A stretch of DNA of 64,000 nucleotides. Source: Streptomyces collinus (GTDB taxonomy: Bacteria; Actinomycetota; Actinomycetes; Streptomycetales; Streptomycetaceae). The DNA lies in NCBI RefSeq assembly GCF_031348265.1, contig NZ_CP133771.1, forward strand, positions 3,348,001 to 3,412,000. The letters run 5' to 3'. Positions 52,477 through 61,262 of the stretch are shown piece by piece. The notes beneath the pieces are model-generated. The model saw only the letters and a program-made list of their open reading frames with translations. It was not told the origin of the DNA and made no database searches. A program made the translations under genes and the position numbers. Positions within the stretch are counted from its first letter, which is position 1. Every line of letters begins with the position of its first letter.

Positions 52477-53049
52477 TCAGTTGAGCGAAGGGTCGTCCGG
52501 GTACGTCGCGACCATCGCCAGCTCGCTGCGCTGGCGGCGCAGCACCTCGCGCCAGAGCCGCTCGGGAGACGGGGACGAGACATCGCCGGGCTCCGACTCG
52601 ACGACGTACCACGCGCCGTCCACCAGCTCGTCCTCCAGCTGGCCCGGGCCCCAGCCGGAGTACCCGGCGAAGATGCGCAGGGAGCCGAGGGCGGAGGCCA
52701 GCAGCTCGGGCGGGGCCTCCAGGTCGACCAGGCCGATCGCGCCGTGTACCCGGCGCCAGCCCAGCGGGGTGGTCTCGCCGGAGGCACCGCCGGGAACGAC
52801 CGCGACCCCGAGGGCCGCGTCCAGCGACACCGGGCCGCCCTGGAAGACGACGCCCGGTTCCACGGCGAGATCTCCCCAGCCCTCCAGGATGTCGCCCACG
52901 TCCACCGGGGTGGGGCGGTTCAGGACGACACCGAGGGAGCCCTCCTCGTCGTGGTCGAGGAGCAGCACCACCGTGCGGTCGAAGTTGGGGTCCGCCAGGG
53001 CGGGGGTGGCCACGAGCAACCGCCCTGTGAGCGAGGACACCTCGGTCAT
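52477..53049 (-). CDS. UPF0301/AlgH (DUF179) protein
   Basis: A 190-residue UPF0301/AlgH protein: MTEVSSLTGRLLVATPALAD, DRTVVLLLDHDEEGSLGVVL, NRPT, FQGGPVSLDAALGVA and FAGYSGWGPGQLEDELVDGA. The biochemical role is unsettled; AlgH has been linked to regulation in Pseudomonas. The start is the ATG at 53049, with 53058 as a nearby alternative. It is divergent from murA across about 250 bases. Confidence 0.92.
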   Translation of the reverse strand: MTEVSSLTGRLLVATPALADPNFDRTVVLLLDHDEEGSLGVVLNRPTPVDVGDILEGWGDLAVEPGVVFQGGPVSLDAALGVAVVPGGASGETTPLGWRRVHGAIGLVDLEAPPELLASALGSLRIFAGYSGWGPGQLEDELVDGAWYVVESEPGDVSSPSPERLWREVLRRQRSELAMVATYPDDPSLN

Positions 53050-53301
53050 GGCAGACATGATCCCGCATTCCCCCTTCGCTTGGGGAGGCAATGCGGCACA
53101 GGGAGGGAACGCAGCTCAGGGCGCACTGATGCGTCCCACGCGCACGAAACCGGCCGTGACCCCATGTGCCCGGCACGGAACGGTTCGTGTTGTGACAGAG
53201 CTATGACGTGGCTGGGTCTCACTCAGGCTTACGGAAGGGGGGTGGTGGGCGATTACCCTTTCCCTCCTGGCCCCTGCCCGACTCCATGGAACGCGAGATT
53301 C

Positions 53302-54642
53302 ATGACCGTCAACGACGATGTCCTGCTTGTCCACGGCGGAACCCCGCTGGAGGGCGAGATCCGTGTCCGCGGTGCGAAGAACCTCGTACCGAAGGCCATG
53401 GTCGCAGCGCTGCTGGGCAGCGCTCCGAGCCGGCTGCGCAATGTTCCGGACATCCGCGACGTTCGGGTCGTACGGGGTCTGCTGCAACTGCACGGTGTGA
53501 CGGTCCGTCCGGGTGACGAGCCCGGCGAACTGGTGATGGACCCGACGCGCGTGGAGAGCGCCAACGTCGCTGACATCGATGCCCATGCCGGTTCGAGCCG
53601 CATCCCGATCCTGTTCTGCGGTCCGCTGCTGCACCGCCTCGGCCACGCCTTCATCCCCGGTCTCGGCGGCTGCGACATCGGCGGCCGGCCCATCGACTTC
53701 CACTTCGACGTGCTGCGCCAGTTCGGCGCCCGCATCGAGAAGCGGGACGACGGCCAGTACCTGGAGGCGCCGCAGCGGCTGCGCGGCACGAAGATCCGGC
53801 TGCCGTACCCGTCCGTCGGCGCGACCGAGCAGGTGCTGCTGACGGCCGTCCTCGCGGAGGGCGTCACGGAGCTGTCCAACGCGGCCGTCGAGCCGGAGAT
53901 CGAGGACCTCATCTGCGTGCTGCAGAAGATGGGCGCGATCATCGCGATGGACACCGACCGGACGATCCGCATCACCGGTGTCGACAAGCTCGGCGGCTAC
54001 ACCCACCACGCCCTGTCGGACCGGCTGGAGGCCGCGTCCTGGGCGTCGGCGGCGCTGGCGACCGAGGGGAACATATACGTCCGCGGCGCGCAGCAGCGCT
54101 CGATGATGACGTTCCTGAACACCTACCGGAAGGTGGGCGGGGCCTTCGAGATCGACGACGAGGGCATCCGCTTCTGGCACCCGGGCGGACAGCTGAAGTC
54201 CATAGCCCTGGAGACGGACGTCCACCCCGGCTTCCAGACCGACTGGCAGCAGCCGCTGGTGGTGGCCCTGACGCAGGCCACGGGCCTGTCCATCGTCCAC
54301 GAGACGGTCTACGAGTCCCGCCTCGGCTTCACGTCCGCGCTGAACCAGATGGGCGCGCACATCCAGCTGTACCGCGAGTGCCTGGGCGGCTCCGACTGCC
54401 GCTTCGGCCAGCGCAACTTCCTCCACTCCGCGGTCGTCTCGGGCCCGACCAGGCTCCAGGGCGCGGATCTCGTCATCCCCGACCTGCGTGGCGGCTTCTC
54501 GTACCTCATCGCGGCGCTGGCGGCCCAGGGCACCTCCCGGGTCCACGGCATCGGCCTCATCAACCGCGGCTACGAGAACTTCATGGAGAAGCTCATGGAG
54601 CTCGGCGCGAAGGTGGAGCTGCCGGGCAAGGCGCTCGGGTAG
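53302..54642 (+). CDS. murA: UDP-N-acetylglucosamine 1-carboxyvinyltransferase
   Basis: A 446-residue MurA, catalysing the first committed step of peptidoglycan synthesis: transfer of enolpyruvate from PEP to UDP-GlcNAc. It contains K26-N27 in RGAKNLVPKA, the catalytic Cys C124 in IPGLGGCDIGGRPID (the fosfomycin-reactive position, so fosfomycin should inhibit it), and RGGFSYLIAALAAQG near the C-terminus. The ATG at 53302 lacks a strong ribosome site. This enzyme competes for UDP-GlcNAc with no obvious partner nearby. Followed by a strong terminator shared with hup. Confidence 0.96.
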   Translation: MTVNDDVLLVHGGTPLEGEIRVRGAKNLVPKAMVAALLGSAPSRLRNVPDIRDVRVVRGLLQLHGVTVRPGDEPGELVMDPTRVESANVADIDAHAGSSRIPILFCGPLLHRLGHAFIPGLGGCDIGGRPIDFHFDVLRQFGARIEKRDDGQYLEAPQRLRGTKIRLPYPSVGATEQVLLTAVLAEGVTELSNAAVEPEIEDLICVLQKMGAIIAMDTDRTIRITGVDKLGGYTHHALSDRLEAASWASAALATEGNIYVRGAQQRSMMTFLNTYRKVGGAFEIDDEGIRFWHPGGQLKSIALETDVHPGFQTDWQQPLVVALTQATGLSIVHETVYESRLGFTSALNQMGAHIQLYRECLGGSDCRFGQRNFLHSAVVSGPTRLQGADLVIPDLRGGFSYLIAALAAQGTSRVHGIGLINRGYENFMEKLMELGAKVELPGKALG

Positions 54643-54657
54643 CGCACGCGAAGACGC

Positions 54658-54696
54658 CAAAGGGGCGGCCACCCGGTTCGGGTGGCCGCCCCTTTG
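54658..54696. terminator. strong hairpin terminator after murA
   Basis: A 17-bp perfect stem, CAAAGGGGCGGCCACCC with its complement, five-base loop, then GATG. Between convergent murA and hup. Confidence 0.92.
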
Positions 54697-54711
54697 ATGT
54701 CACTCACTGTG

Positions 54712-54736
54712 GTTCGCACACCGTCGGCGTGCGAAC
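54712..54736 (-). terminator. hairpin after hup
   Basis: Arms GTTCGCAC and GTGCGAAC around a nine-base loop, immediately past the hup stop. With the adjacent murA hairpin it should isolate the two convergent genes. Confidence 0.6.
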
Positions 54737-54743
54737 GGCAGGG

Positions 54744-55025
54744 TTACTTGCCCTTGGCCGCTTCCTTGAGCTTCGAGCCCGCGGAGACCTTGACGCTGTA
54801 GCCCGCGGGGATCTGGATGGGCTCGCCGGTCTGCGGGTTGCGGGCGGTGCGAGCGGCACGGTGGGTGCGCTCGAAGGTCAGGAAGCCGGGGATGGTGACC
54901 TTCTCGTCGCCCTTGGAGACGATGTCGCCGACGACGTCGGCGAACGCGGCCAGGACGGCGTCGGCGTCCTTGCGGGTCACCTCGGCGCGGTCGGCCAGCG
55001 CGGCCACCAGCTCACTGCGGTTCAT
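54744..55025 (-). CDS. hup: HU-family nucleoid protein
   Basis: A 93-residue HU-type histone-like protein: MNRSELVAALADRAEVTRKD, the beta-arm TFERTHRAARTARNPQTGEP and the C-terminal IPAGYSVKVSAGSKLKEA. It forms homodimers that bend and compact DNA. This is the short HU form without the Lys-rich tail found on the second Streptomyces HU (HupS). The ATG is preceded by GGGAGTAACAAC. Confidence 0.96.
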   Translation of the reverse strand: MNRSELVAALADRAEVTRKDADAVLAAFADVVGDIVSKGDEKVTIPGFLTFERTHRAARTARNPQTGEPIQIPAGYSVKVSAGSKLKEAAKGK

Positions 55026-55366
55026 GTTGTTACTCCCGTGTTCATCTTGCCGTTGAGGCGTCAGATCGAAGCCGATGCTGCCAGGGTCCTCGATGAGTCC
55101 CCGGACCCGGGTCCGTCGTCAGACCCTCGCGCCCAGGGACGCATCCTGCCCCTACCTGCGGCGGGAAAGCCAATCCGGCACCCGCAGGAGTCGTGAGAAC
55201 ACCCTTGGGGAGTCACACGAAAAGAGGGCCTGAGCCTGGCGCCACGATAGCTGCGCTGCTGACAGGGTTCTTGCGACGCGCCGGGTTCCCGGGCCGCCGT
55301 GGGGTTACTCACAGTCCGGGCGCCGGCGGCTCCCGGGCCCCCGTGGGGGCCCGGACGGACCCGGCC
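55026..55366. other. intergenic region between hup and the malic enzyme gene
   Basis: No gene is supported. It must hold the hup promoter (minus strand); no box is convincing. The left part has CAGGGTCC and GGACCCGG elements, the right end a terminator for the malic enzyme gene. Confidence 0.45.
55333..55354 (-). terminator. hairpin terminator after the malic enzyme gene
   Basis: Arms CCGGGCCCCC and GGGGGCCCGG with a minimal GT loop (realistically four bases), 12 bases past the stop codon. Confidence 0.7.
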
Positions 55367-56800
55367 TCAGACGCCGGACGCGCTGCCCGCCGTCGCGCCG
55401 ACGGCCTTGGCGGCCTCCCGCACGGCTCCGGCGACCGCACCCGCGACCTTGTCGTTGAAGACGCTGGGGATGATGTAGTTCGGGTTCAGCTCGTCCTCGG
55501 TCACCACGTCCGCCAGAGCCGTCGCGGCGGCCAGCATCATCTCGGTGTTGACGGTGCGGGACTGCGCGTCCAGCAGACCGCGGAAGACACCCGGGAAGAC
55601 CAGCACGTTGTTGATCTGGTTCGGGAAGTCCGAGCGGCCCGTGGCGACAACGGCCGCGGTCTGGCGGGCGATTGCCGGGTCGACCTCGGGGTCGGGGTTC
55701 GCGAGCGCGAACACGATGGCGCCGTCGGCCATGGCGGCCACGTCGTCGCCGTCGAGGACGTTCGGGGCGGAGACGCCGATGAAGACGTCCGCGCCGCGCA
55801 CGGCCTCCTTGAGCGTGCCCGTGAGGCCCTCGGGGTTGGTGTTGTCGGCGATCCAGCGCAGCGCCGAGTCCGGGGCGGCGTCCACGAGGTCCTCGCGGCC
55901 CGCGTGCACGACGCCGTGGATGTCGGCGACGACGGCGTTCTTGACGCCCGCGGCGAGCAGCAGTTTGAGGATGGCCGTACCGGCCGCGCCCGCGCCGGAC
56001 ATGACGACCCGGAGGTTCTCCATGGTCTTGCCGGCGACACGAAGCGCGTTGGTGAGCGCGGCGAGGACGACGATCGCGGTGCCGTGCTGGTCGTCGTGGA
56101 AGACGGGGATGTCGAGCGCCTCGCGCAGCCGGGCCTCGATCTCGAAGCAGCGCGGGGCGGAGATGTCCTCCAGGTTGATGCCCGCGAAGCCGGGGGCGAT
56201 CGCCTTGACGATCTCGACGATCGCGTCGCTGTCCTGGGTGTCGAGGCAGATCGGCCAGGCGTCGATACCGGCGAACCGCTTGAAGAGGACCGCCTTGCCC
56301 TCCATGACGGGCAGCGCGGCCTTCGGGCCGATGTTGCCCAGGCCCAGCACGGCGGAGCCGTCCGTCACGACCGCAACGGAGTTGCGCTTGATGGTGAGGC
56401 GGCGGGCGTCCTCGGGGTTCTCGGCGATCGCCATGCAGACGCGGGCCACGCCCGGCGTGTAGACCATGGACAGGTCGTCACGGTTGCGGATGGGGTGCTT
56501 GGACGCCATCTCGATCTTGCCGCCGAGGTGCATGAGGAAGGTCCGGTCCGAGACCTTGCCCAGGGTGACGCCCTCGATGCCGCGGAGTTCCTCGACGATC
56601 TCGTCCGCGTGCGCGGTCGACGTGGCCGCGATGGTGACGTCGATACGGAGCTTCTCGTGACCGGATGCGGTGACGTCGAGGCCGGTCACCGAGCCTCCGG
56701 AGGACTCCACGGCGGTGGTGAGCTGCGAGACGGCGGTTCCGCTCGCGGGCACCTCCAGCCGGACCGTCATCGAGTAGGAGACGCTGGGCGCCGTTGCCAT
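55367..56800 (-). CDS. malic enzyme with an N-terminal ACT-like domain
   Basis: A 477-residue oxidative malate decarboxylase giving pyruvate. The N-terminal ACT-like regulatory domain (TVRLEVPASGTAVSQLTTAV, to about 80) is followed by the malic catalytic core (HPIRNRDDLSMVYTPGVARV, GGxG-type VVMSGAGAAGTAILKLLLAA, VFHDDQHGTAIVVLAALTNA). NAD versus NADP use is undecided here; in S. coelicolor the gene at this position encodes the NAD-type. The neighbouring 5' region holds a candidate structured RNA. Confidence 0.93.
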   Translation of the reverse strand: MATAPSVSYSMTVRLEVPASGTAVSQLTTAVESSGGSVTGLDVTASGHEKLRIDVTIAATSTAHADEIVEELRGIEGVTLGKVSDRTFLMHLGGKIEMASKHPIRNRDDLSMVYTPGVARVCMAIAENPEDARRLTIKRNSVAVVTDGSAVLGLGNIGPKAALPVMEGKAVLFKRFAGIDAWPICLDTQDSDAIVEIVKAIAPGFAGINLEDISAPRCFEIEARLREALDIPVFHDDQHGTAIVVLAALTNALRVAGKTMENLRVVMSGAGAAGTAILKLLLAAGVKNAVVADIHGVVHAGREDLVDAAPDSALRWIADNTNPEGLTGTLKEAVRGADVFIGVSAPNVLDGDDVAAMADGAIVFALANPDPEVDPAIARQTAAVVATGRSDFPNQINNVLVFPGVFRGLLDAQSRTVNTEMMLAAATALADVVTEDELNPNYIIPSVFNDKVAGAVAGAVREAAKAVGATAGSASGV

Positions 56801-56911
56801 GGCCGACTTCCTCTGCTTTCACCTGACGCTGAGTTGTGCCGTCCGATCGTCGCACCTACCGCTGAGTAGCAGGTAGCCGCCCTCGATTGCGAACGTTTTG
56901 TTCGCGGAATG

Positions 56912-57054
56912 GGGCAGAAAGAAGAGACCCACGTCACGTGGACGTGGGTCTCTTCTCAGTCAAGTGGCACCGGCCCGCCATGCTCGCCTCGCGGCAAGTG
57001 GTCGCTCGTAGCGACGAAGGTTGGGCCCGGGGGCTTGGATCGGGCCGGTGCCAC
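56912..57054 (-). ncRNA. candidate structured small RNA between helD and the malic enzyme gene
   Basis: On the minus strand a 14-bp perfect closing stem (GTGGCACCGGCCCG at 57054-57041 with CGGGCCGGTGCCAC at 56977-56964) encloses two hairpins: GTCGCT-N3-AGCGAC (57015-57001) and CTTGCC-GCGA-GGCGAG with a GNRA tetraloop (56998-56983). Then comes a 16-bp perfect terminator hairpin (56956-56920) ending in TTTCTG. No ORF fits. TAGCCT at 57062-57057 could be the -10 box. I faintly recall an S. coelicolor small-RNA survey reporting a transcript in this interval, but I could not check that. It could alternatively be a 3' UTR of helD. Confidence 0.7.
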
Positions 57055-57131
57055 ATCCAGGCTAACAAACAGATCCCGTAAGGCCATTCCCGTACCGGGA
57101 GTTCATTTCGCCGGCACGTGGGTATCCCCGC

Positions 57132-59429
57132 TCAGTCCCTGAGCAGGTCCGGGATTCCCGCCGCGTCGGGCTCGTCCCGGTCGGCCGAGACGACCGTGAG
57201 CTGCTGGGTGGCCCGGGTCAGCGCGACGTAGAGGACGCGCAGGCCGGCCGGAGACTCGTCGGCGATCTCCGCCGGGGAGACCACCACCGTCGCGTCGTAC
57301 TCCAGGCCTTTCGCCTCCAGGCTGCCGAGCGCCACGACCCGGTCGCCGAGACCGGCGAGCCAGCGGCGGGCCTCCTCGCGGCGCTGCATGGCGACGACCA
57401 CACCGACCGTGCCGTCGACGCGGTCCAGCAGCCGGGCCGCCTCGTCGCGGACGGTCGCGCCGAGCGTGTCCTCGACGACGGTGAAGCGGGGTTCGACGCC
57501 GGTGGAGCGGACCGCCTTCGGTGACACGGAGCCGGGCATGGCGAGGGCGAGGACCTTCGCAGCCAGGTCGGCGATCTCGGCCGGGTTGCGGTAGTTCACC
57601 GTGAGTTCGAAGCGGCGGCGGGGGCGGGTGCCGAGGGCCTCGTCGCGGGCCTGGGCCGCCTCGTCCGGGTCGGACCAGGAGGACTGGGCGGGGTCGCCGA
57701 CGACCGTCCAGGTGGCGTGCCGGCCGCGGCGGCCGACCATGCGCCACTGCATCGGGGTGAGGTCCTGCGCCTCGTCGACGATGACGTGGGCGTACTCGAC
57801 GCGCTCCTGCGCGAGGCGTTCGGCACGCTCGCGCTGCGACTCCTCGCGCACCGGCATCAGCTCCTCCAGGCCGGTGAGCTGGTCGAGCGGGTCGAGTTCG
57901 CGCTTCCTGCGGGGGCGGGCCGGGGCGCCGAGGACGGCCTGGAGCTCGTCGAGCAGGGCGACGTCGTGCACCGAGCGGCCCTCGCGCCTGAGGGAACGGG
58001 CGACCTTGCGGACCTCGCCGGGGTTGAGGATCCGGCGGGCCCAGCGGCCGAGGCGCCGTTCGTCGGCCATGGCGTCCAGGACGGCCGCCGGGGTCAGCTC
58101 CGGCCACCAGGCGTCGAGGAAGGCGATGAAGGCGTCCTCGGAGGTGATGTCCTCGTCGAAGGAGGAACGCAGCTCAGCCGCGAGTTCGGGGTCCGAGTGC
58201 CGGCCGGCCGCGCCGGACTGCTCCCACAGGGCGTCGAGGAGGAGCTTGCGGGCGCGGGGGCGCAGCAGGTTCACGGGGGCGGTGCCGCCGAGGGCGGAGC
58301 GGCGGATGCCGTCCAGTTCCCGGGCCTGAAGCTCCAGGCGGCGGCCGAAGGCGACCACGCGCAGCCGCTCCGGCGGGTCGTTCAGCTCCAGGGCGCCGCG
58401 CGCGGCCTTGCGCAGCACTTTGAGCATGCGGGAGGAGCCCTTGGCGCGGGCCACGGACGGGGAGTCGTAGAGCGTGGCCTCGCTGCCCTCGACCAGGGAG
58501 CCGATGGCGCGGATGGCGACCTGGCCCTCCTCGCCGAGGGAGGGCAGCACGCCCTCGGTGTAGGCGACGAGCAGCGGGGTCGGCGAGACGATCAGGATGC
58601 CCCCGGCGTAGCGGCGACGGTCCTGGTAGAGGAGGTAGGCGGCGCGGTGCAGGGCGACGGCGGTCTTGCCGGTGCCCGGGCCGCCCTCGACGTACGTCAC
58701 GGAGGCGGCGGGGGCGCGGATGACCAGGTCCTGCTCGGCCTGGATGGAGGCGACGATGTCGCGCATGGTGTGGCTGCGGGCCTGGCCCAGCGCGGCCATC
58801 AGGGCGCCGTCGCCGATGACGGGCAGCTCACCGCCGTCGAGGTACGCCGTCAGCTCGGGCCGCATCAGGTCGTCCTCGACGCCCAGAACCCGGCGGCCCT
58901 TGGAACGGATGACACGGCGGCGGACGACCCGGCCGGGGTCGACCGGGGTGGAGCGGTAGAAGGGGGCGGCGGCCGGGGCCCGCCAGTCGATCACCAGCGG
59001 CGCGTAGTCCTGGTCGAGGACGCCGATGCGGCCGATGTGCAGGGTCTCGGCGATGTCGGCGGTGCTGTCGGGGCGTACGGCCCCCTCGGCCGGCTCGACG
59101 GCGGTGTACGCCCCGTCGGGGCCCTTCTTGCCGTCCTTGCCGGTCAGCAGGTCGATCCGGCCGAAGAGGAAGTCCTCGAACTCGTTGTTGAGCCGGCTGA
59201 GGTGGATGCCCGCGCGGAAGACCTGCGCGTCCCGCTCGGCGAGTGCGCCGGGGGTGCCGACCTGCCCGCGGCGGGCCGCGTCCTGCATCAGGAACTCCGC
59301 CTCGTGGATCTTCTCCTCAAGGCGCCGGTACACCCGGTCGAGGTGTTCCTGTTCGACGCGGATCTCCTGGTCACGAACCGAATCGTGCACCGAACCGACC
59401 GCGTCTTGTCTGTGAGCCTGAGCGGCCAC
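57132..59429 (-). CDS. helD: HelD-like RNA-polymerase-associated helicase
   Basis: A 765-residue UvrD/Rep-like superfamily 1 ATPase of the HelD type. A coiled-coil N-terminal arm (VRDQEIRVEQEHLDRVYRRL, to about 75) would enter the RNA polymerase secondary channel. Then come Walker A (VEGGPGTGKTAVALHRAAYL), Walker B (HVIVDEAQDLTPMQWRMVG) and helicase motif VI near the end (RVLYVALTRATQQL). HelD recycles stalled RNA polymerase. HelR, a relative, confers rifamycin tolerance, but I see no rifamycin-associated element upstream, so a housekeeping role is favoured. GTG start at 59429 after AGAAGGGGG. Confidence 0.9.
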   Translation of the reverse strand: MAAQAHRQDAVGSVHDSVRDQEIRVEQEHLDRVYRRLEEKIHEAEFLMQDAARRGQVGTPGALAERDAQVFRAGIHLSRLNNEFEDFLFGRIDLLTGKDGKKGPDGAYTAVEPAEGAVRPDSTADIAETLHIGRIGVLDQDYAPLVIDWRAPAAAPFYRSTPVDPGRVVRRRVIRSKGRRVLGVEDDLMRPELTAYLDGGELPVIGDGALMAALGQARSHTMRDIVASIQAEQDLVIRAPAASVTYVEGGPGTGKTAVALHRAAYLLYQDRRRYAGGILIVSPTPLLVAYTEGVLPSLGEEGQVAIRAIGSLVEGSEATLYDSPSVARAKGSSRMLKVLRKAARGALELNDPPERLRVVAFGRRLELQARELDGIRRSALGGTAPVNLLRPRARKLLLDALWEQSGAAGRHSDPELAAELRSSFDEDITSEDAFIAFLDAWWPELTPAAVLDAMADERRLGRWARRILNPGEVRKVARSLRREGRSVHDVALLDELQAVLGAPARPRRKRELDPLDQLTGLEELMPVREESQRERAERLAQERVEYAHVIVDEAQDLTPMQWRMVGRRGRHATWTVVGDPAQSSWSDPDEAAQARDEALGTRPRRRFELTVNYRNPAEIADLAAKVLALAMPGSVSPKAVRSTGVEPRFTVVEDTLGATVRDEAARLLDRVDGTVGVVVAMQRREEARRWLAGLGDRVVALGSLEAKGLEYDATVVVSPAEIADESPAGLRVLYVALTRATQQLTVVSADRDEPDAAGIPDLLRD

Positions 59430-59555
59430 CGGGCCCCCTTCTGACGTGCTGGGCAGCCGTCAACCGTACGCGAAGGGGACCCCTGGAAGCTACGGGCTGG
59501 CGGGCAGGCGCGGGACCTGTTGCCCCAATGGCTCCTGCCGGGCGTCCGGACAGCC

Positions 59556-60392
59556 CTATGCGTCGACCTCGACCAGGCGCTTGCCGTCGAACTCCACGAC
59601 CTCGAAGTGGTCGATCTGGTTCGGGTCGAACGCGGCGCCGCCCTGGACGTAGAGGGGTTCCTTGGCCTTGTCCGTCTCGGCGTCCGGGATGCCGTAGCCC
59701 CACTCCGGGACGGACCAGGAGGCCAGGGTCTCGCGCTCGCCGTTCTTTCCGACCGCGACGAGGGCGCACTTCAGCGGGCCCTTGACGTTCTTCAGCTCCA
59801 GGACCGCGCCCGTGCCCCAGTCCTTCTTCTGCACGGCGACCGTCGCAGAGACCTTGGTGTTCGGGTCGGTGGCGGTGATCTTGTCGGAGATGCCCTCGAA
59901 GGCGGCCTTCGCGGGACTCGCCGCGAGCGGTCGGTTCTCCGCTCCGCCGCTGCCGCCGTCGCCGCCGTTCGTCGCGACCGCGACGAAGGGTCCGCCGATG
60001 ATCAGCGCACCGGCCGCGGCCACCATGTAGAAGCTGCGGCGGCGCTTCTGGGCGCGGCGGTCGGCGACCTCGTCGACCAGCTTCTCCACCAGGCGCGGCC
60101 GGGGCTTCGCGGACAGCGACTCGCCGATCGCGGGGGTGCTGCCGGAGCCGGGCAGATCGGCCAGGGCGGCGAGCATCGGCTCCATGCCGGCCAGTTCGTC
60201 GAGCTGCTGGGCGCACCATTCGCAGGTCGCGAGGTGGGCTTCGAATGCGGTCGCTTCGGCGTCGTCGAGGATGCCGAGGGCGTAGGCGCCGACGGTCTCG
60301 TGCTCGTTCGGCACCGGAGATTCCTGCATGGGGCCAGACATACCCATGCCTCCCGTACCGAACCCTTGGTTACCCCCGTAAACACTCATCAC
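59556..60392 (-). CDS. rsuA: membrane anti-sigma factor with zinc-binding (ZAS) motif
   Basis: A 278-residue anti-sigma factor. The N-terminal ZAS motif has H31, H53, C57 and C60 (EAHLATCEWCAQQL). One membrane segment follows (MVAAAGALIIGGPFVAVA, about 120-140), then an extracytoplasmic domain of about 130 residues. It holds the ECF sigma factor inactive until a signal. The gene overlaps the sigma gene by four bases (ATGA). The symbol follows the S. coelicolor SigU-RsuA pair at this position. Confidence 0.9.
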   Translation of the reverse strand: MMSVYGGNQGFGTGGMGMSGPMQESPVPNEHETVGAYALGILDDAEATAFEAHLATCEWCAQQLDELAGMEPMLAALADLPGSGSTPAIGESLSAKPRPRLVEKLVDEVADRRAQKRRRSFYMVAAAGALIIGGPFVAVATNGGDGGSGGAENRPLAASPAKAAFEGISDKITATDPNTKVSATVAVQKKDWGTGAVLELKNVKGPLKCALVAVGKNGERETLASWSVPEWGYGIPDAETDKAKEPLYVQGGAAFDPNQIDHFEVVEFDGKRLVEVDA

Positions 60393-60964
60393 GCCGTCAC
60401 CCCCCGCTCCTCCAGTGCCAGCTTCATGGAACGCAGGGCGTAGAACACCCTGGAGCGGACGGTGCCGCTGGGTATGCCCAGGGTCTCGGCCGCCTCATTG
60501 ACGGTACGCCCCTTGAAATACGTCTCGACGAGCACCTCCCGGTGGGCGGGCGTCAGGTCGTCGAGTGCGTCCGAGAGAGTCATCAGCCACAGCGCCTTGT
60601 CGATCTCGTCCTCCGCGGGGATGACCTCCAGCGGCGACGGGTCGACCTCCTGCGGCCGGGCCTGCCGGCTGCGGTGGCCGTCGATGACGATGCGCCGGGC
60701 GACCGTCACCAGCCAGGGGCGTACCGATCCGGTCGCTCTGTTGAGCTGACCGGCGTTCTTCCAGGCACGGATGAGCGTCTCCTGGACGACGTCCTCGGCG
60801 CGCTGCCGGTCTCCGGCGACCAGACGCAGGACGTATGCCAGCAGGGGTCCGGCGTGTTCGCGATAGAGCGCACGCATCAGCTCCTCATCGGGTTCCGAGG
60901 GCTGGGACATGCGATGTCGGGCCCTCGGTGCACGTTCATTGGCCACGACGGAATCCTTGCGCAC
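60389..60964 (-). CDS. sigU: ECF sigma factor SigU
   Basis: A 191-residue ECF sigma factor with region 2 (LLAYVLRLVAGDRQRAEDVVQE, spanning the core-binding helix, and RAWKNAGQLNRATGSVRPWL) and region 4 (LTPAHREVLVETYFKGRTVN followed by AETLGIPSGTVRSRVF). The start is the GTG at 60964, which has GGAGG five bases upstream; an ATG at 60910 (MSQPSEP) is the alternative but lacks such a site. It is translationally coupled to the anti-sigma gene. Its regulon cannot be deduced here. Confidence 0.9.
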   Translation of the reverse strand: MRKDSVVANERAPRARHRMSQPSEPDEELMRALYREHAGPLLAYVLRLVAGDRQRAEDVVQETLIRAWKNAGQLNRATGSVRPWLVTVARRIVIDGHRSRQARPQEVDPSPLEVIPAEDEIDKALWLMTLSDALDDLTPAHREVLVETYFKGRTVNEAAETLGIPSGTVRSRVFYALRSMKLALEERGVTA

Positions 60965-61152
60965 GCCCACCTCCGGTGTCCGGGGGTTCCCCCAGTCGGT
61001 CGCTCCACAAGCCGTACGGACGCGAGCCGTTGGGTGTTCAAAGAGACGTGACAGTTTTCTTCGGGATGACGTGACGAGCTGGACATGGGGCCACATTCCC
61101 ACCCCGCGTTCTTTACATTTCCGCCACATCGGCAAGATCAAGCCAGGCCTTC

Positions 61153-61168
61153 CCTACGGTGGCGTAGG
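61153..61168. promoter_or_regulatory. CCTACG-N4-CGTAGG inverted repeat upstream of sigU
   Basis: A perfect 6-bp repeat within an AT-richer stretch 190 bases upstream of the sigU start. TetR-type regulators bind comparable sites in Streptomyces; the cognate protein is unknown. Confidence 0.4.
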
Positions 61169-61262
61169 TAAACGGCATGTAATCGAAATCACTTCGACAG
61201 TGCGGTCGCAGAAGTCGCATTTAGGACAGGGAAATTGAGTGCACGGACCACTCAATTCCGTT

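Noticed and set aside
56912..57054. 6C RNA, 6S RNA or SRP RNA identity for the structured RNA
   Set aside because: The 6C pattern needs runs of six C in two loops, 6S a long bulged rod and SRP a single hairpin; none fits the observed multi-hairpin fold.
59430..59555. Rifamycin-associated element upstream of helD
   Set aside because: I looked for the GGGGCTTGC...GCAAG pattern and did not find it, so a HelR-type resistance role was not called.
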